Shown here: piece after piece, positions 26,832-35,281 of the stretch
Position numbering within the stretch: the first letter of the stretch is position 1
How the letters are laid out: each line of letters opens with the position of its first letter
Assembly: GCA_026706025.1 (NCBI GenBank)
Contig: JAPOZO010000095.1
Location: forward strand, 1-64,000
DNA length: 64,000 nt
Reading direction: 5' to 3'
From: Candidatus Poribacteria bacterium
GTDB taxonomy: Bacteria > Poribacteria > WGA-4E > WGA-3G
Notes under the pieces: model-generated
What the model was told of the DNA's origin: nothing
The model's database searches: none
The model's input: only the letters and a program-made list of their open reading frames with translations
Program-made: the position numbers and the translations under genes

Positions 26832-27245
26832 TTATTCGTCACGCAATGCATCAAGTTCTGCTTTTATCAACGCAAGCCTCTGGAGGGCCTCAGCAACACT
26901 CTGTTCGCCGAGCGTGAGTTGCGCTTCTACCTCTTCAAGGAGTGCTTCCTCGCGCACAGCAATAGCGGTTTCAGTTGCGATGCGGGCATGGAGATAGGCA
27001 CGCAGTGCCAGCCGATATGCCTGTTCCGCATCACCAGCGTTCATCGCATTTTCAGCAGTAGTAAACAGCTCTTGAGCGGTGCTGAGCGGTGCCCCTGCGG
27101 TTTCCTGCGCGCCCATCGCCTCCGCGGAGGAGAGCGCGATTTGCGCGTTTTGCATTGTTTCTACGGCGAGTTGCTGCAATTGCCCACCGCACCCGAGCAA
27201 TCCAAGCATTGTTGTTAAGGTGATGAGGTAGATTATCCATCTCAT
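26832..27245 (-). CDS. DUF4398-like short lipoprotein
   Basis: 137 residues with lipobox L-L-G-Cys19 and an almost all-helical mature part. The central block 'NAQIALSSAEAMGAQETAGAPLSTAQELFTTAENAMNAGDAEQAYRLALRAYLHARIATETA' has the DUF4398 pattern and resembles the N-terminal part of the OmpA-like neighbour. The pair may therefore derive from one ancestor or work together at the cell envelope. It lies just after the L27 terminator, so it needs its own promoter, which I could not place with confidence. Confidence 0.78.
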   Translation of the reverse strand: MRWIIYLITLTTMLGLLGCGGQLQQLAVETMQNAQIALSSAEAMGAQETAGAPLSTAQELFTTAENAMNAGDAEQAYRLALRAYLHARIATETAIAVREEALLEEVEAQLTLGEQSVAEALQRLALIKAELDALRDE

Positions 27246-27318
27246 ATCGGTCTTTTCCTATCCGTTTTGCAGCAAGAGACTGCTTTAGAATTATGTGAAC
27301 ATTCGGGAATCTTGGAGT

Positions 27319-27367
27319 AAAAAAGCCTCGCTCGGGTGGCGCGCGATGCAGCACCCTAAGGCGAGGC
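27319..27367 (-). terminator. Intrinsic terminator of rplU-rpmA
   Basis: On the minus strand GCCTCGC pairs with GCGAGGC (27361-27367 with 27325-27331), with an inner AGGGTG/CACCCG extension, followed by six T (27319-27324). It lies about 35 nt after the rpmA stop codon. Confidence 0.88.
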
Positions 27368-27401
27368 TTCTCGTCGTTCGTTCCTGGTGCGGAGGTCTTC
27401 G

Positions 27402-27668
27402 CTAAAATTCAGGACGCTCTGTATAGACACTCACCTTCCGGCGATACTTGTCTTTCCGCTCAAACCATACATATCCATTAATTTTCGAGTAGAGCGTATA
27501 ATCATTTCCAAGACCGACGTTGTTGCCGGGGTGTATATGAGTCCCACGTTGCCGGGCGAGAATGCTTCCTGCGGTGACATAGCTTCCAGAAAATCTCTTG
27601 ACACCGAGTCGTTTTCCGATACTGTCGCGTCCGTTTCGCGTGCTTCCGCCGCCTTTCTTATGAGCCAT
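27402..27668 (-). CDS. rpmA: 50S ribosomal protein L27
   Basis: 88 residues. The N-terminal '[26 protein letters not shown]' is diagnostic of L27, whose N-terminal arm reaches the peptidyl-transferase centre. The '[35 protein letters not shown]' block follows. There is no Firmicutes-type N-terminal extension. The start overlaps the end of rplU by 11 nt, so the two are translationally coupled. Confidence 0.97.
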   Translation of the reverse strand: MAHKKGGGSTRNGRDSIGKRLGVKRFSGSYVTAGSILARQRGTHIHPGNNVGLGNDYTLYSKINGYVWFERKDKYRRKVSVYTERPEF

Positions 27669-27996
27669 CAGATTCTTCCTCCACCGCGCCGATTGCGGTA
27701 ATTTTCACGCGTGTAAACGATTGACGGTGACCTAATTTGCGTTTGTACCCCTTACGTCGTTTCGATTTGAACACAATCGTCTTTTTCGTGCGTGCTTGTT
27801 GAACTACCTCGCCTGTAACGGCGGTATTTTCAAGGTAGGGCGAGCCAGCTTGCAACTGACCGTCATCATCAACGACAGCCAAGACAGATGGGAATATAAC
27901 ACTTTCGCCAACATCCGCGTCAAGTTTTTCAATATCAATCAAGTTTCCCACTTCTACGCGATGCTGTTTCCCACCGCTCGCAAAAACTGCATACAT
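27658..27996 (-). CDS. rplU: 50S ribosomal protein L21
   Basis: 112 residues. '[33 protein letters not shown]' and the C-terminal '[29 protein letters not shown]' are the L21 family blocks. The ribosome-binding site is AAGGAG, about 12 nt from the ATG. A consensus promoter lies at 28024-28052. It is the first gene of the rplU-rpmA pair. Confidence 0.97.
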   Translation of the reverse strand: MYAVFASGGKQHRVEVGNLIDIEKLDADVGESVIFPSVLAVVDDDGQLQAGSPYLENTAVTGEVVQQARTKKTIVFKSKRRKGYKRKLGHRQSFTRVKITAIGAVEEESDGS

Positions 27997-28023
27997 TTTT
28001 CAACATCACTCCTTTCTGCTTAA

Positions 28024-28052
28024 ATTATACCCCCAAAACGCACCAATGTCAA
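28024..28052 (-). promoter_or_regulatory. Consensus promoter of rplU-rpmA
   Basis: Minus strand: TTGACA (28052-28047), a 17-nt spacer and TATAAT (28029-28024), about 30 nt before the rplU ATG. Confidence 0.8.
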
Positions 28053-28225
28053 TTAGTTTTCAGTTTTCAGTTGTCAGTTCGGTTTTTATAGTTTTCAGTT
28101 TTCAGTAGTTGTCAGTTATCGGTTATCGGTTGTCAGTAAAAGAGGGGTACGGTTTAATCAGATACCTCTTTAACTGACAACTGACAACTGACAACTGATA
28201 ACGATTTCCTCTGACAACGAATAAC
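28053..28225. repeat. Heptanucleotide inverted-repeat element
   Basis: CAGTTTTCAGTTGTCAGTT units (28060-28080 and 28098-28140) face ACTGACAACTGACAACTGAC units (28174-28202). It occupies nearly the whole gap between rng and the rplU promoter. Confidence 0.75.
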
Positions 28226-28228
28226 CCC

Positions 28229-29809
28229 TTAATCCAAAAACAGTTCTTCACCCCTGCCGACGAAGATCCGATAATCTTCGAGGTGCAGATCGGCATCCGC
28301 TTCCAGCGTTAAATCTAATTTCAACGACTTCTTGAGATCCCGCAATTTATTCGCCATCTGCGCCTTGATATGCGAGACAACATAGTCGTTGGCGATAACG
28401 CGTAGTTCCGAGTGTCCCGACTGGTTATGCGCCATCTTAACCGCACGGAGCAGCTGAATGACGACGGTTTCGATGGATAGGACAGTGCCATGTCCATCGC
28501 AGTAGGGACATTCTTCCATAAGTAGCGTAGAGAGACTCGGCCGGGTGCGTTGGCGCGTCATCTCAACGAGTCCTAAGTCTGAGAAATGGAGGATGTTGGT
28601 ACGGGCGCGGTCCTTCCGAAGTGCTTCCTGTAACATCTTGAAGACGCGCTTGCGATGCGCTGCCTCTTCCATATCAATGAAATCAACGACGATAATGCCG
28701 CCGAGATCACGTAATTGAATCTGGCGGACGACCTCCTCAACCGCCTCAAGGTTGGCACTGAGAATCGTGTTGTCAGGATCAGATTTCCCGACGAACCGTC
28801 CAGTGTTGACATCAATGGAGACCATGGCTTCAGTCTGTTGGATGATAATATGCCCACCACACTTGAGCCAAATTTTCTCACTGAGTGCTTCTTTGAGTGC
28901 CCGCTCAACACCATAGGCATCAAAAAGGGTCGCATCGTCCTTATAAAGCGAGACCCTCGGTTTCAAATCAGGCATCACAGAAGAGACATAGTCCATCGTT
29001 TCTTGATAGCCCGCCTTTGAGTCAATGAGGAGTTGCTTGACATCTTTGGTCAGCATATCCCGGACAATCCTGTTCGTAAAACTCAGGTCTTTACTAACGA
29101 GACTGGGAGCCGATTTCTGCTTGGCACGCTCACTGACCTGCTTCCACTGGTTGATGAGGTATCGGATTTCAGATGCAAATTCGGTCTCGTTTAACCCCTC
29201 CGCGGCAGTCCGTATGATAAAGCCGCCCTCAACATCCGCCTTAACCGTCTTTGCCATATTGCGCAACCTATCTCGTTCAGTGGCAGACTCAATCCGGCGT
29301 GACACGCCAATATTAGAGGAATTTGGCATATAGACGGCATAGCGTCCGGGAAGTGTAATGTTACTGGTAACACGTGCACCCTTTGTCCCGATAGGTTCTT
29401 TTCCGACTTGCACGAGAAGTTCTTGCCGCTTTGAGATGAGGTCGCTAATGAGAAATGGGAACCCGCGCCCCCCACGGGATTGTTTAGTAGGCTTTGCTTT
29501 CAAATCCAATGTATCAACATCTTTGTCGAGTTTCCGGTTTCCATTCACATTTTCATCTTCAGCTTCATCTTCGTTAGCACTCTCGTATTTGAGATCAGAA
29601 ATATGTAGAAAGGCGTGCCGGTCCAGCCCAATATCAACGAAGGCTACCTGCATTCCGGGTAAAACGTTCTCGACTCTTCCTTTGTAAAGATTTCCCAATG
29701 TCTGCGCCGCTGCTTTCCGTTCAATATAAATTTCATTTAGCACCCCCTCCTCAAGTACCGCACAGCGTGTTTCATACTCATCATCAGAAATAAGTATCTC
29801 CTTTTCCAT
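28229..29809 (-). CDS. rng: Ribonuclease E/G
   Basis: 526 residues, RNase G length, without the long RNase E degradosome tail. The enzyme cleaves single-stranded AU-rich RNA in rRNA maturation and mRNA decay. An S1 domain is near residues 38-75 ('GNLYKGRVENVLPGMQVAFVDIG'). The DNase I-like catalytic core has 'VSIDVNTGRFVGK' and 'GGIIVVDFIDM', carrying the two metal-binding aspartates. The Zn-link is 'ECPYCDGHG'. The ATG follows AGGAGG by 6 nt. It is a lone gene between repeats and the PorX-like gene. Confidence 0.95.
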   Translation of the reverse strand: MEKEILISDDEYETRCAVLEEGVLNEIYIERKAAAQTLGNLYKGRVENVLPGMQVAFVDIGLDRHAFLHISDLKYESANEDEAEDENVNGNRKLDKDVDTLDLKAKPTKQSRGGRGFPFLISDLISKRQELLVQVGKEPIGTKGARVTSNITLPGRYAVYMPNSSNIGVSRRIESATERDRLRNMAKTVKADVEGGFIIRTAAEGLNETEFASEIRYLINQWKQVSERAKQKSAPSLVSKDLSFTNRIVRDMLTKDVKQLLIDSKAGYQETMDYVSSVMPDLKPRVSLYKDDATLFDAYGVERALKEALSEKIWLKCGGHIIIQQTEAMVSIDVNTGRFVGKSDPDNTILSANLEAVEEVVRQIQLRDLGGIIVVDFIDMEEAAHRKRVFKMLQEALRKDRARTNILHFSDLGLVEMTRQRTRPSLSTLLMEECPYCDGHGTVLSIETVVIQLLRAVKMAHNQSGHSELRVIANDYVVSHIKAQMANKLRDLKKSLKLDLTLEADADLHLEDYRIFVGRGEELFLD

Positions 29810-30050
29810 TATTACCTCCTATCGTGCCTTTTTTAAGAGGCACCTCGGTTCATATTGTCATGTCAAAAATCGGCAGCGTTGCCAAAAGTCGTGAGGGCTA
29901 CAAAACAGCGTCAAGTATACGGTTACCCCCGGCTGGAGTGGCACCAAATTCCCGTGTAGTGAGACGATCCTTCCGTGTCTCAGTGCTCCGTTATTTCAAG
30001 TGAATTTGGCATAGATTATAGCGATTTAATCTCGGCTTCCGAGCCGCGCT
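29810..30050. other. Intergenic region between porX-like gene and rng
   Basis: No gene is seen. On the minus strand a hairpin CTGAGAC..GTCTCAC lies near 29963-29984, and GTGCCT..AGGCAC lies close to the rng start (29824-29846). A TTGACG-like -35 is present near 29916. These could serve as the terminator of the upstream operon and leader of rng, but none is strong. Confidence 0.4.
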
Positions 30051-31640
30051 TTACAGCCTCGGTGTCAGGGTTACGACGGGTGTTATGAGTTCACCCATTG
30101 AAATGCCACCGTGCTGGAACCCTCCTTGAAACTGCCGTTTATACTTATAAAAATCGTTTGGATAGACGAAATAGTAATCGTCTTTCGCGAGAATGTAATC
30201 CTTACTTGCGGTTTCCGCGGGAAGCCGATATTCCCCTGGATTATGGAGATGTACGGCTTCGTTCTTTTCGCAGCCGAGGTTCGTGCCGATTTTAAACCGG
30301 AGACTGGTGGTGGTCTCGCGGTTACCACGTGCACGGGTGGCGCGGTTGCAGAAGACCGACCCGTGGTCGCTGGTAAGAACTACAGTTGCGTTCTGCGCTG
30401 CAACCATACGCAAAATATCAAAAAGTACGGAATGTGAAAACCAAGAACGCGCGAGCGCCCGGAAAGCGGATACATCAGGGGCGAGTTGTTGTAGAACATC
30501 TGACTGTGAACGTTGATGGGTCAGAATATCAATGAAGTTAACAACCAGCGTCGAAAGTTCAACACGTGTATTCGCAGCGACCCGCTTTTTGTAGGTGTTT
30601 CCACCTCGGGTGTCAAAAATCTTGAAATACTGAGGGGCTGATTTTAACTTGACACCTCTGCGCTTAAGATGTTCTCCAAGGAGCTGCCGTTCGTAGCGAT
30701 TCGTACTTGTGTCGCCATCAGATTCCTCTTGCCAGTACTGCGGATAGCGTTCCGCGATCTCCGCGGGGAATAAACCACTGAACAGCGCGTTCCGTGAATA
30801 CATCGTTGCACTCGGTAGGATTGAAAAACTATACTCACGTTCAATAGAAAAATAGGGGTACAGGAGCGATTCCACTGCCAGCCAATGGTCCAAGCGAAAG
30901 CAGTCAACCACAATAAAATAGACGGATTTTCCGGCTTGAAGTTGGGGAATAACGTACCGATCCAAGATATTAACAGATAGGGGTGGGGCATCCGAACCGC
31001 CAGCGACCCAGTTGGCGTAATTCGCTTCCACAAAATCGGAGAACTCGGTGTTGCACTCCTTTTTTTGCCCAAGATGTGTCTCCTCTAACCCACCGTCGGC
31101 GAGTTTTTCAGACACTAAATCCCACTGTAAGAGTTTGAGGTAGATATCCACCCATTCCTGCCAGCTGGGCGCGGAATCTTTCAGAGTGCGGATCGCATTA
31201 AAATCCGCGGTGTACCGGCTCGGGATCTGATCTACGACGATCTGCGTCTGATCAAGGACACGTTTGAGGGTAGAGACGATCTGGGCAACACCGATGGGTT
31301 TTACCAGAAAATCTGTGACCTGTTTACCGAGCGCTATCTCAACAAATTGTTCATCACTCGATTGCGTGACGAGAATGACCGGGATTTGTGCGTTAATCGT
31401 ACGGATCGCATCAAGCGTCGCCATCCCATCTTTACCCGGCATCACCTGATCAAGGAGAATGGCATTGTACTGCGTATCGCTATTCGTTAAAAGCGCGATG
31501 CCGTCTTCGCCATTTGTGACAGGCGTGACGGTGTAACCCCGTTCGCGCAGCACGCGAATGTGCGGTTGTAAGGCTTCTATTTCATCGTCAATCCATAAGA
31601 TATGATGTGCTTGTGCCATACTCAAGTTGTAAAAATGCAC
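30051..31640 (-). CDS. PorX-like response regulator with PglZ domain
   Basis: 529 residues. The receiver domain (about 11-130) has 'ILWIDDE' (14-20), phospho-acceptor Asp64 in 'ILLDQVMPG', 'VILVTQS' and 'FLVKPIG'. The C-terminal alkaline-phosphatase-fold PglZ domain (about 230-525) has 'VYFIVVDCFRLDHW', 'SILPSATMYSRNALFSGLFP', 'VVLTSDHGSV' and 'FQHGGISMGELITPVVTL'. This is the architecture of PorX, which in Bacteroidetes regulates type IX secretion and hydrolyses oligonucleotides. The GTG start at 31640 has GGAG 7 nt upstream; an ATG seven codons inside is the alternative. It lies 69 nt after the kinase gene and is probably its cognate regulator. Confidence 0.9.
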   Translation of the reverse strand: MHFYNLSMAQAHHILWIDDEIEALQPHIRVLRERGYTVTPVTNGEDGIALLTNSDTQYNAILLDQVMPGKDGMATLDAIRTINAQIPVILVTQSSDEQFVEIALGKQVTDFLVKPIGVAQIVSTLKRVLDQTQIVVDQIPSRYTADFNAIRTLKDSAPSWQEWVDIYLKLLQWDLVSEKLADGGLEETHLGQKKECNTEFSDFVEANYANWVAGGSDAPPLSVNILDRYVIPQLQAGKSVYFIVVDCFRLDHWLAVESLLYPYFSIEREYSFSILPSATMYSRNALFSGLFPAEIAERYPQYWQEESDGDTSTNRYERQLLGEHLKRRGVKLKSAPQYFKIFDTRGGNTYKKRVAANTRVELSTLVVNFIDILTHQRSQSDVLQQLAPDVSAFRALARSWFSHSVLFDILRMVAAQNATVVLTSDHGSVFCNRATRARGNRETTTSLRFKIGTNLGCEKNEAVHLHNPGEYRLPAETASKDYILAKDDYYFVYPNDFYKYKRQFQGGFQHGGISMGELITPVVTLTPRL

Positions 31641-31709
31641 AGCCGCGCTCCAGAAAAGCAGGACAGAACCGTCTCCGCTGTTCTCTTTACACCACGCGTT
31701 AATTGATGT

Positions 31710-33206
31710 TCACGCGACCGGCAATCGAATTTCAAAAGTCGTACCTTCAGGACTCGTTTTAACCATGCGGATACTGCCGTGATGATACTCACGGATGATA
31801 CGTTGTACCACAGTTAATCCAAGTCCCCATCCGTGTGTCTTCGTAGACATCCCCGGTTCAAAGATTTTTCGCTGATTCTCACGGTCTATACCGCTTCCGT
31901 TGTCGGCGTACCGTATAACAACATCGTTGTGTCGCTTGTCATGCGTCGGTTCAATCTGAACCCATCCATCCGCTTTATCCATAGCGTCCAGCGAATTCCG
32001 TATCAGGTTTTCAAACACCCAGTGCAACAGTTGGGTATTTGCGAGGACAGATGGTACTTCGTGTAGCATCAGTTGAATTTCAACGCGTCGGCTAATGTGT
32101 GGCAACCGTTTCTCAAAGTACGCTTGGACTTCTTCAAATATCTCAGCCATGTTCACTTCGGTCAGTGGCGGTTGCGTACCAATCATACCGAAGCGGGCAG
32201 TTGTTTTCCCTAAACGCTCCAGATCGTTTCGCATGCTTTCGGAGAGCTCAGCGAGTGTTGCATCGCCTGTTTCTCTGCTCCGTTCATGCAAGAGTTCTGC
32301 CCATGCCAACAATGATGAAATCGGCGTTCCGAGTTGATGTGCTGTCTCTTTAGCTAAGCCACCCCAAATTGCCGAGTGTTCATAAGACTTAATCCGTTGG
32401 TAAACGAGGAAACAGACAACCCCGAATACTAATAAGACGAAAGGTACTATGAAAGGCACCACCAACCCATAGTACGGTTTGCTCTCATAATAAAAATAAC
32501 CGTTGTGACTCTTCGGAGTTGTTACAATCATCGAGGATGCGGGTGCGTTCTGAACGAAGATTTTCGCCCGTTCTCGTTCCTGCACAGTCGCGTTATCCGC
32601 GATGACGACATCATCCCATATCTGCCATTTTTGTGGGACACCAGCAGTATCAGTTATCACAAACGGCAAGTGCGCCATTTCGCTCGGGTCAGCATCACCG
32701 TAGTAAACGTATCCCTTTAGCTGCCTATCTTCAAGGAGCATGGGTATTTCGCGGGGCGGATTCTTTTCCTGCATGCGCGCTAATGTTACCGCCAGCAAAG
32801 TCTTCTCATCTTCTGTCAACGAAATTTTCTCATCTGCGTTTACTTTTGTCGTATCCAAATTGTCGATTTTTGCGTCCAATTCTGGGTCAACGCCTCGCGC
32901 AACCATGACGTTACCTTCAGCATCCGTGATAATAAATGAAAACGCGCGCGCTCTGTCTATGGCAGATGATTCCTGTTTTACGATCTCATTTAGTTTCTGT
33001 TGTAATTCCCGGTCCTCAACACTCGGAATGACCTCCGCGAGATTGGCGAAGATGTCTATCTGTGCCACTATGTCCGCGTTCAGCTGCGAGATCTGTCGCG
33101 TGTAATAAGCAAATCCAAATATGAGCGTCCCGAGTCCAACGATAAAGTAGACAAATATTAAACGGGTGGTCGTATACCTTGGAATAATTCGACGATTCAA
33201 CCGCAA
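31710..33206 (-). CDS. Membrane sensor histidine kinase
   Basis: About 498 residues from a TTG at 33206. This start is chosen because GGAGGG sits 8 nt upstream; the frame is open farther upstream without support. Two transmembrane helices ('LIFVYFIVGLGTLIFGFAYY' near the start and 'LVVPFIVPFVLLVFGVVCFLVY' about 245-265) flank a ~220-residue periplasmic sensor region with no recognised domain. The H-box 'AKETAHQLGTPISSLLAW' follows the second helix. Then come the N-box 'LIRNSLDAMDKADG', G1 'DNGSGID', F 'IFEPGMSTK' and G2 'GWGLGLTVVQRII'. This 'KETAHQLGTP' subtype is common in Bacteroidetes-type kinases. It is paired with the PorX-like regulator. Confidence 0.9.
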   Translation of the reverse strand: MRLNRRIIPRYTTTRLIFVYFIVGLGTLIFGFAYYTRQISQLNADIVAQIDIFANLAEVIPSVEDRELQQKLNEIVKQESSAIDRARAFSFIITDAEGNVMVARGVDPELDAKIDNLDTTKVNADEKISLTEDEKTLLAVTLARMQEKNPPREIPMLLEDRQLKGYVYYGDADPSEMAHLPFVITDTAGVPQKWQIWDDVVIADNATVQERERAKIFVQNAPASSMIVTTPKSHNGYFYYESKPYYGLVVPFIVPFVLLVFGVVCFLVYQRIKSYEHSAIWGGLAKETAHQLGTPISSLLAWAELLHERSRETGDATLAELSESMRNDLERLGKTTARFGMIGTQPPLTEVNMAEIFEEVQAYFEKRLPHISRRVEIQLMLHEVPSVLANTQLLHWVFENLIRNSLDAMDKADGWVQIEPTHDKRHNDVVIRYADNGSGIDRENQRKIFEPGMSTKTHGWGLGLTVVQRIIREYHHGSIRMVKTSPEGTTFEIRLPVA

Positions 33207-33473
33207 TTTCGTATCCCTCCGTACAACTCGGACGCAAACCTCAACATTAATAATATCATCTTTAAAAGGAAATTGCAAGCCTATTTTACTCCTGAGCGAT
33301 TTATAGTAGATCTGAGAATTAATGAGACATTGTAAACCGGTGTGGTTCGGAAACCGCACCTACGGGACTGTAGGAGCGAGCTGCGCTCGCGATCTCGCGT
33401 CGAAAGGTTAACATCTGCCAACCCAAACCAACATCGGAACCGAAAATTAAATCGCCTTAAAAGGACATATCAT
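33207..33473. other. Intergenic region with an inverted pair of REP-like hairpins
   Basis: No gene is credited in this region. The main content is the divergent REP-like pair at 33340-33390. The stretch upstream of 33340 is AT-rich and holds the leader of the kinase gene. Confidence 0.5.
33340..33390. repeat. Head-to-head REP-like pair (BIME-like)
   Basis: Minus-strand hairpin: GTAG at 33363-33360, then GTGCGGTT (33359-33352), loop TCCG and AACCACAC (33347-33340), one wobble. Plus-strand hairpin: GTAG (33370-33373), then a stem GCGAGC (33376-33381), loop TGC and GCTCGC (33385-33390). The two GTAG boxes face each other across 6 nt. The second hairpin resembles Pseudomonas-type REPs (GTAGGAGCGAGC...GCTCGCGA), as I recall them. 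Confidence 0.7.
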
Positions 33474-33502
33474 TTGACTTTTTCCGACAAATAGGGTAAA
33501 AT
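33474..33502 (+). promoter_or_regulatory. Predicted promoter of the HAD-aminotransferase-SDR gene series
   Basis: TTGACT (33474-33479), a 17-nt spacer and TAAAAT (33497-33502), about 110 nt upstream of the HAD gene. Confidence 0.5.
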
Positions 33503-33612
33503 AAAATTAGGAGTTATAAGGCGTATTTTTTTATGTTTACCGTTGCGTTAGCGTTCGGAATAAATTCGCAATTATAATTGGAAGGCAACGCAACTTAAAA
33601 CGAGAATCCTTG

Positions 33613-34341
33613 ATGCTTAAAGCAATTACATTTGATTTTTGGCAAACCCTTTATGCAGATTCTGAAAAGAATTGGCGAAAACGTCAAGCAATACGTGTTG
33701 AACGGTGCCACGCTTATCTGAATAGCCGTGGTTATGCTTGTAGGTTAACTGATGTGGAATTCGGACTCGAAGAGGCATACAATTTAGTGATGACCTTATG
33801 GCATCAACATAAAGGGGTCTCAGTAAAGCGATGCATGCAGCGATTTGCGGAAGTGCTTGAGATTCGGCTTGAAGAAGTCGATCTTGATCAATTAATCGAG
33901 TGCCTTGGGGCTGCTTTCTTAGACGCACCGCCGCGTATGATAGCGCATGTCAAACCTGTCGTTTCCCGGTTGAGTGAAAACTATCCGCTCGGAATCATTT
34001 CAGACTCGGCCCTGACTCCGGGGCGTTTTGCCCGGAAGCTGATGGCGCGCGATGGTATTTTGCAATTCTTTACAGCTTTCACTTTCTCCGATGAAACAGA
34101 TTATACGAAACCCCAAGTTGTCCAATTCCATTCAACACTGACAGAACTGGATGCCAAACCCGCGGAAGCAGTGCATATCGGTGATATTTTTCGAACGGAT
34201 ATCGTCGGGGCAAAAAACGCAGGAATGAAGGCAATCCGCTTTTCAGGGTTCAACAAAGGAGATGGAGATGACACACTCAGTGATGCTGTTGTTGATGACT
34301 ATAGAGAATTGGAAACCACCATCACTGAGTTGTCAGCATAG
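33613..34341 (+). CDS. HAD-superfamily hydrolase
   Basis: 242 residues from the ATG at 33613 (a TTG lies one codon earlier). Motif I is 'ITFDFWQTLY': the nucleophile Asp is present, but the usual second Asp two residues later is Trp. This resembles the FDxWxTL subgroup and haloacid-dehalogenase-type members rather than classic phosphatases. Motif II is 'GIISDSA' and motif III is around 'DYTKPQ'. Motif IV, 'AVHIGDIFRTDIVGAKNAGMKAI', contains Gly-Asp and a further Asp. The substrate is unknown. It is first in a close plus-strand series with the epimerase (20-nt gap). Confidence 0.85.
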   Translation: MLKAITFDFWQTLYADSEKNWRKRQAIRVERCHAYLNSRGYACRLTDVEFGLEEAYNLVMTLWHQHKGVSVKRCMQRFAEVLEIRLEEVDLDQLIECLGAAFLDAPPRMIAHVKPVVSRLSENYPLGIISDSALTPGRFARKLMARDGILQFFTAFTFSDETDYTKPQVVQFHSTLTELDAKPAEAVHIGDIFRTDIVGAKNAGMKAIRFSGFNKGDGDDTLSDAVVDDYRELETTITELSA

Positions 34342-34361
34342 AGAACATTACGGAGAAAGAA

Positions 34362-35270
34362 ATGACAAACGTGTTGGTCACCGGCGGTACCGGATTTATC
34401 GGTAGTCGAGTCTGCACCGCGCTCCACGAACAAGGCGATACAGTGCATGTGTTATCCCGAAATCCTGAGCGCGCAGAAACAAAATTGAAATCAGCAAGAA
34501 CCGTTTATGGTTGGGACCCTGAAACCGAGAAACTGCCTTCGGAAGCCCTATCGGATGCAGTATCGGTCGTTCATCTGGCAGGTGAAACGATCGCGGGCAG
34601 ATGGAACGCCGATAAAAAACGACGAATACGGGATAGCCGAATCCTTTCGACGCGGAACCTGGTTGAATCGTTTGCGGCAGCAGACACAAAGCCCGATGTA
34701 CTCGTCTGTGCCTCCGCAATTGGATACTACGGGGACAGCGGTGATGAACGTTTTACGGAGGTTTCGCCAGCTGGCACCGATTTTCTCGCGGAAGTCTGCC
34801 AAGAATGGGAGTCGGAAGCCCAGAAAGCAATCAATCTCGGGATTCGGGTCGTCTTAGTTCGCATCGGGCTTGTGCTTGGGTTAGGTGGCGGATTGCTGGC
34901 ACAGGTACTTCCACCCTTCAAAATGGGAGTTGGGGGCATACTCGGTAGTGGCCGGCAGTGGATGTCTTGGATTCATGTCGATGATGTCGTAGGCATTGTG
35001 CTGCACGCTTTAGAAAATAGCGAAATCCGAGGCCCACTGAACGCAACAGCACCTACACCTGTCAGAAATACAGAGTTCACAAAAACGCTCGGTACTGTAC
35101 TACGGCGTCCGACGCTGTTTCCCGTTCCGACATTTGGTTTGAAACTCATAATGGGCGAATTCGCGGACTTCGTCGTACTGAGCCAGAACGTGGTTCCAGA
35201 GAAAACGGAAGTGAGCGGCTACGAATTTCGTTACGCAACGCTTGAATCTGCTTTGCGGGATTTGCTATAG
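34362..35270 (+). CDS. TIGR01777-family NAD-dependent epimerase (YfcH-like)
   Basis: 302 residues of the extended SDR fold. NAD(P)-binding 'VLVTGGTGFIGSRV' (4-17), 'VVHLAGETIAGRWNADKKRRIRDSRILSTRNLV' (about 69-101), 'VCASAIGYYGDSGDE' (about 114-128, with Ser and Tyr of the active site), 'WMSWIHVDDVVGIVLHAL' and 'GPLNATAPTPVRNTEF' are all TIGR01777 signatures. The exact substrate of this family is unknown. It lies 20 nt after the HAD gene and 11 nt before the aminotransferase, so the three are likely co-transcribed. Confidence 0.92.
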   Translation: MTNVLVTGGTGFIGSRVCTALHEQGDTVHVLSRNPERAETKLKSARTVYGWDPETEKLPSEALSDAVSVVHLAGETIAGRWNADKKRRIRDSRILSTRNLVESFAAADTKPDVLVCASAIGYYGDSGDERFTEVSPAGTDFLAEVCQEWESEAQKAINLGIRVVLVRIGLVLGLGGGLLAQVLPPFKMGVGGILGSGRQWMSWIHVDDVVGIVLHALENSEIRGPLNATAPTPVRNTEFTKTLGTVLRRPTLFPVPTFGLKLIMGEFADFVVLSQNVVPEKTEVSGYEFRYATLESALRDLL

Positions 35271-35281
35271 ATGCACAGTTT

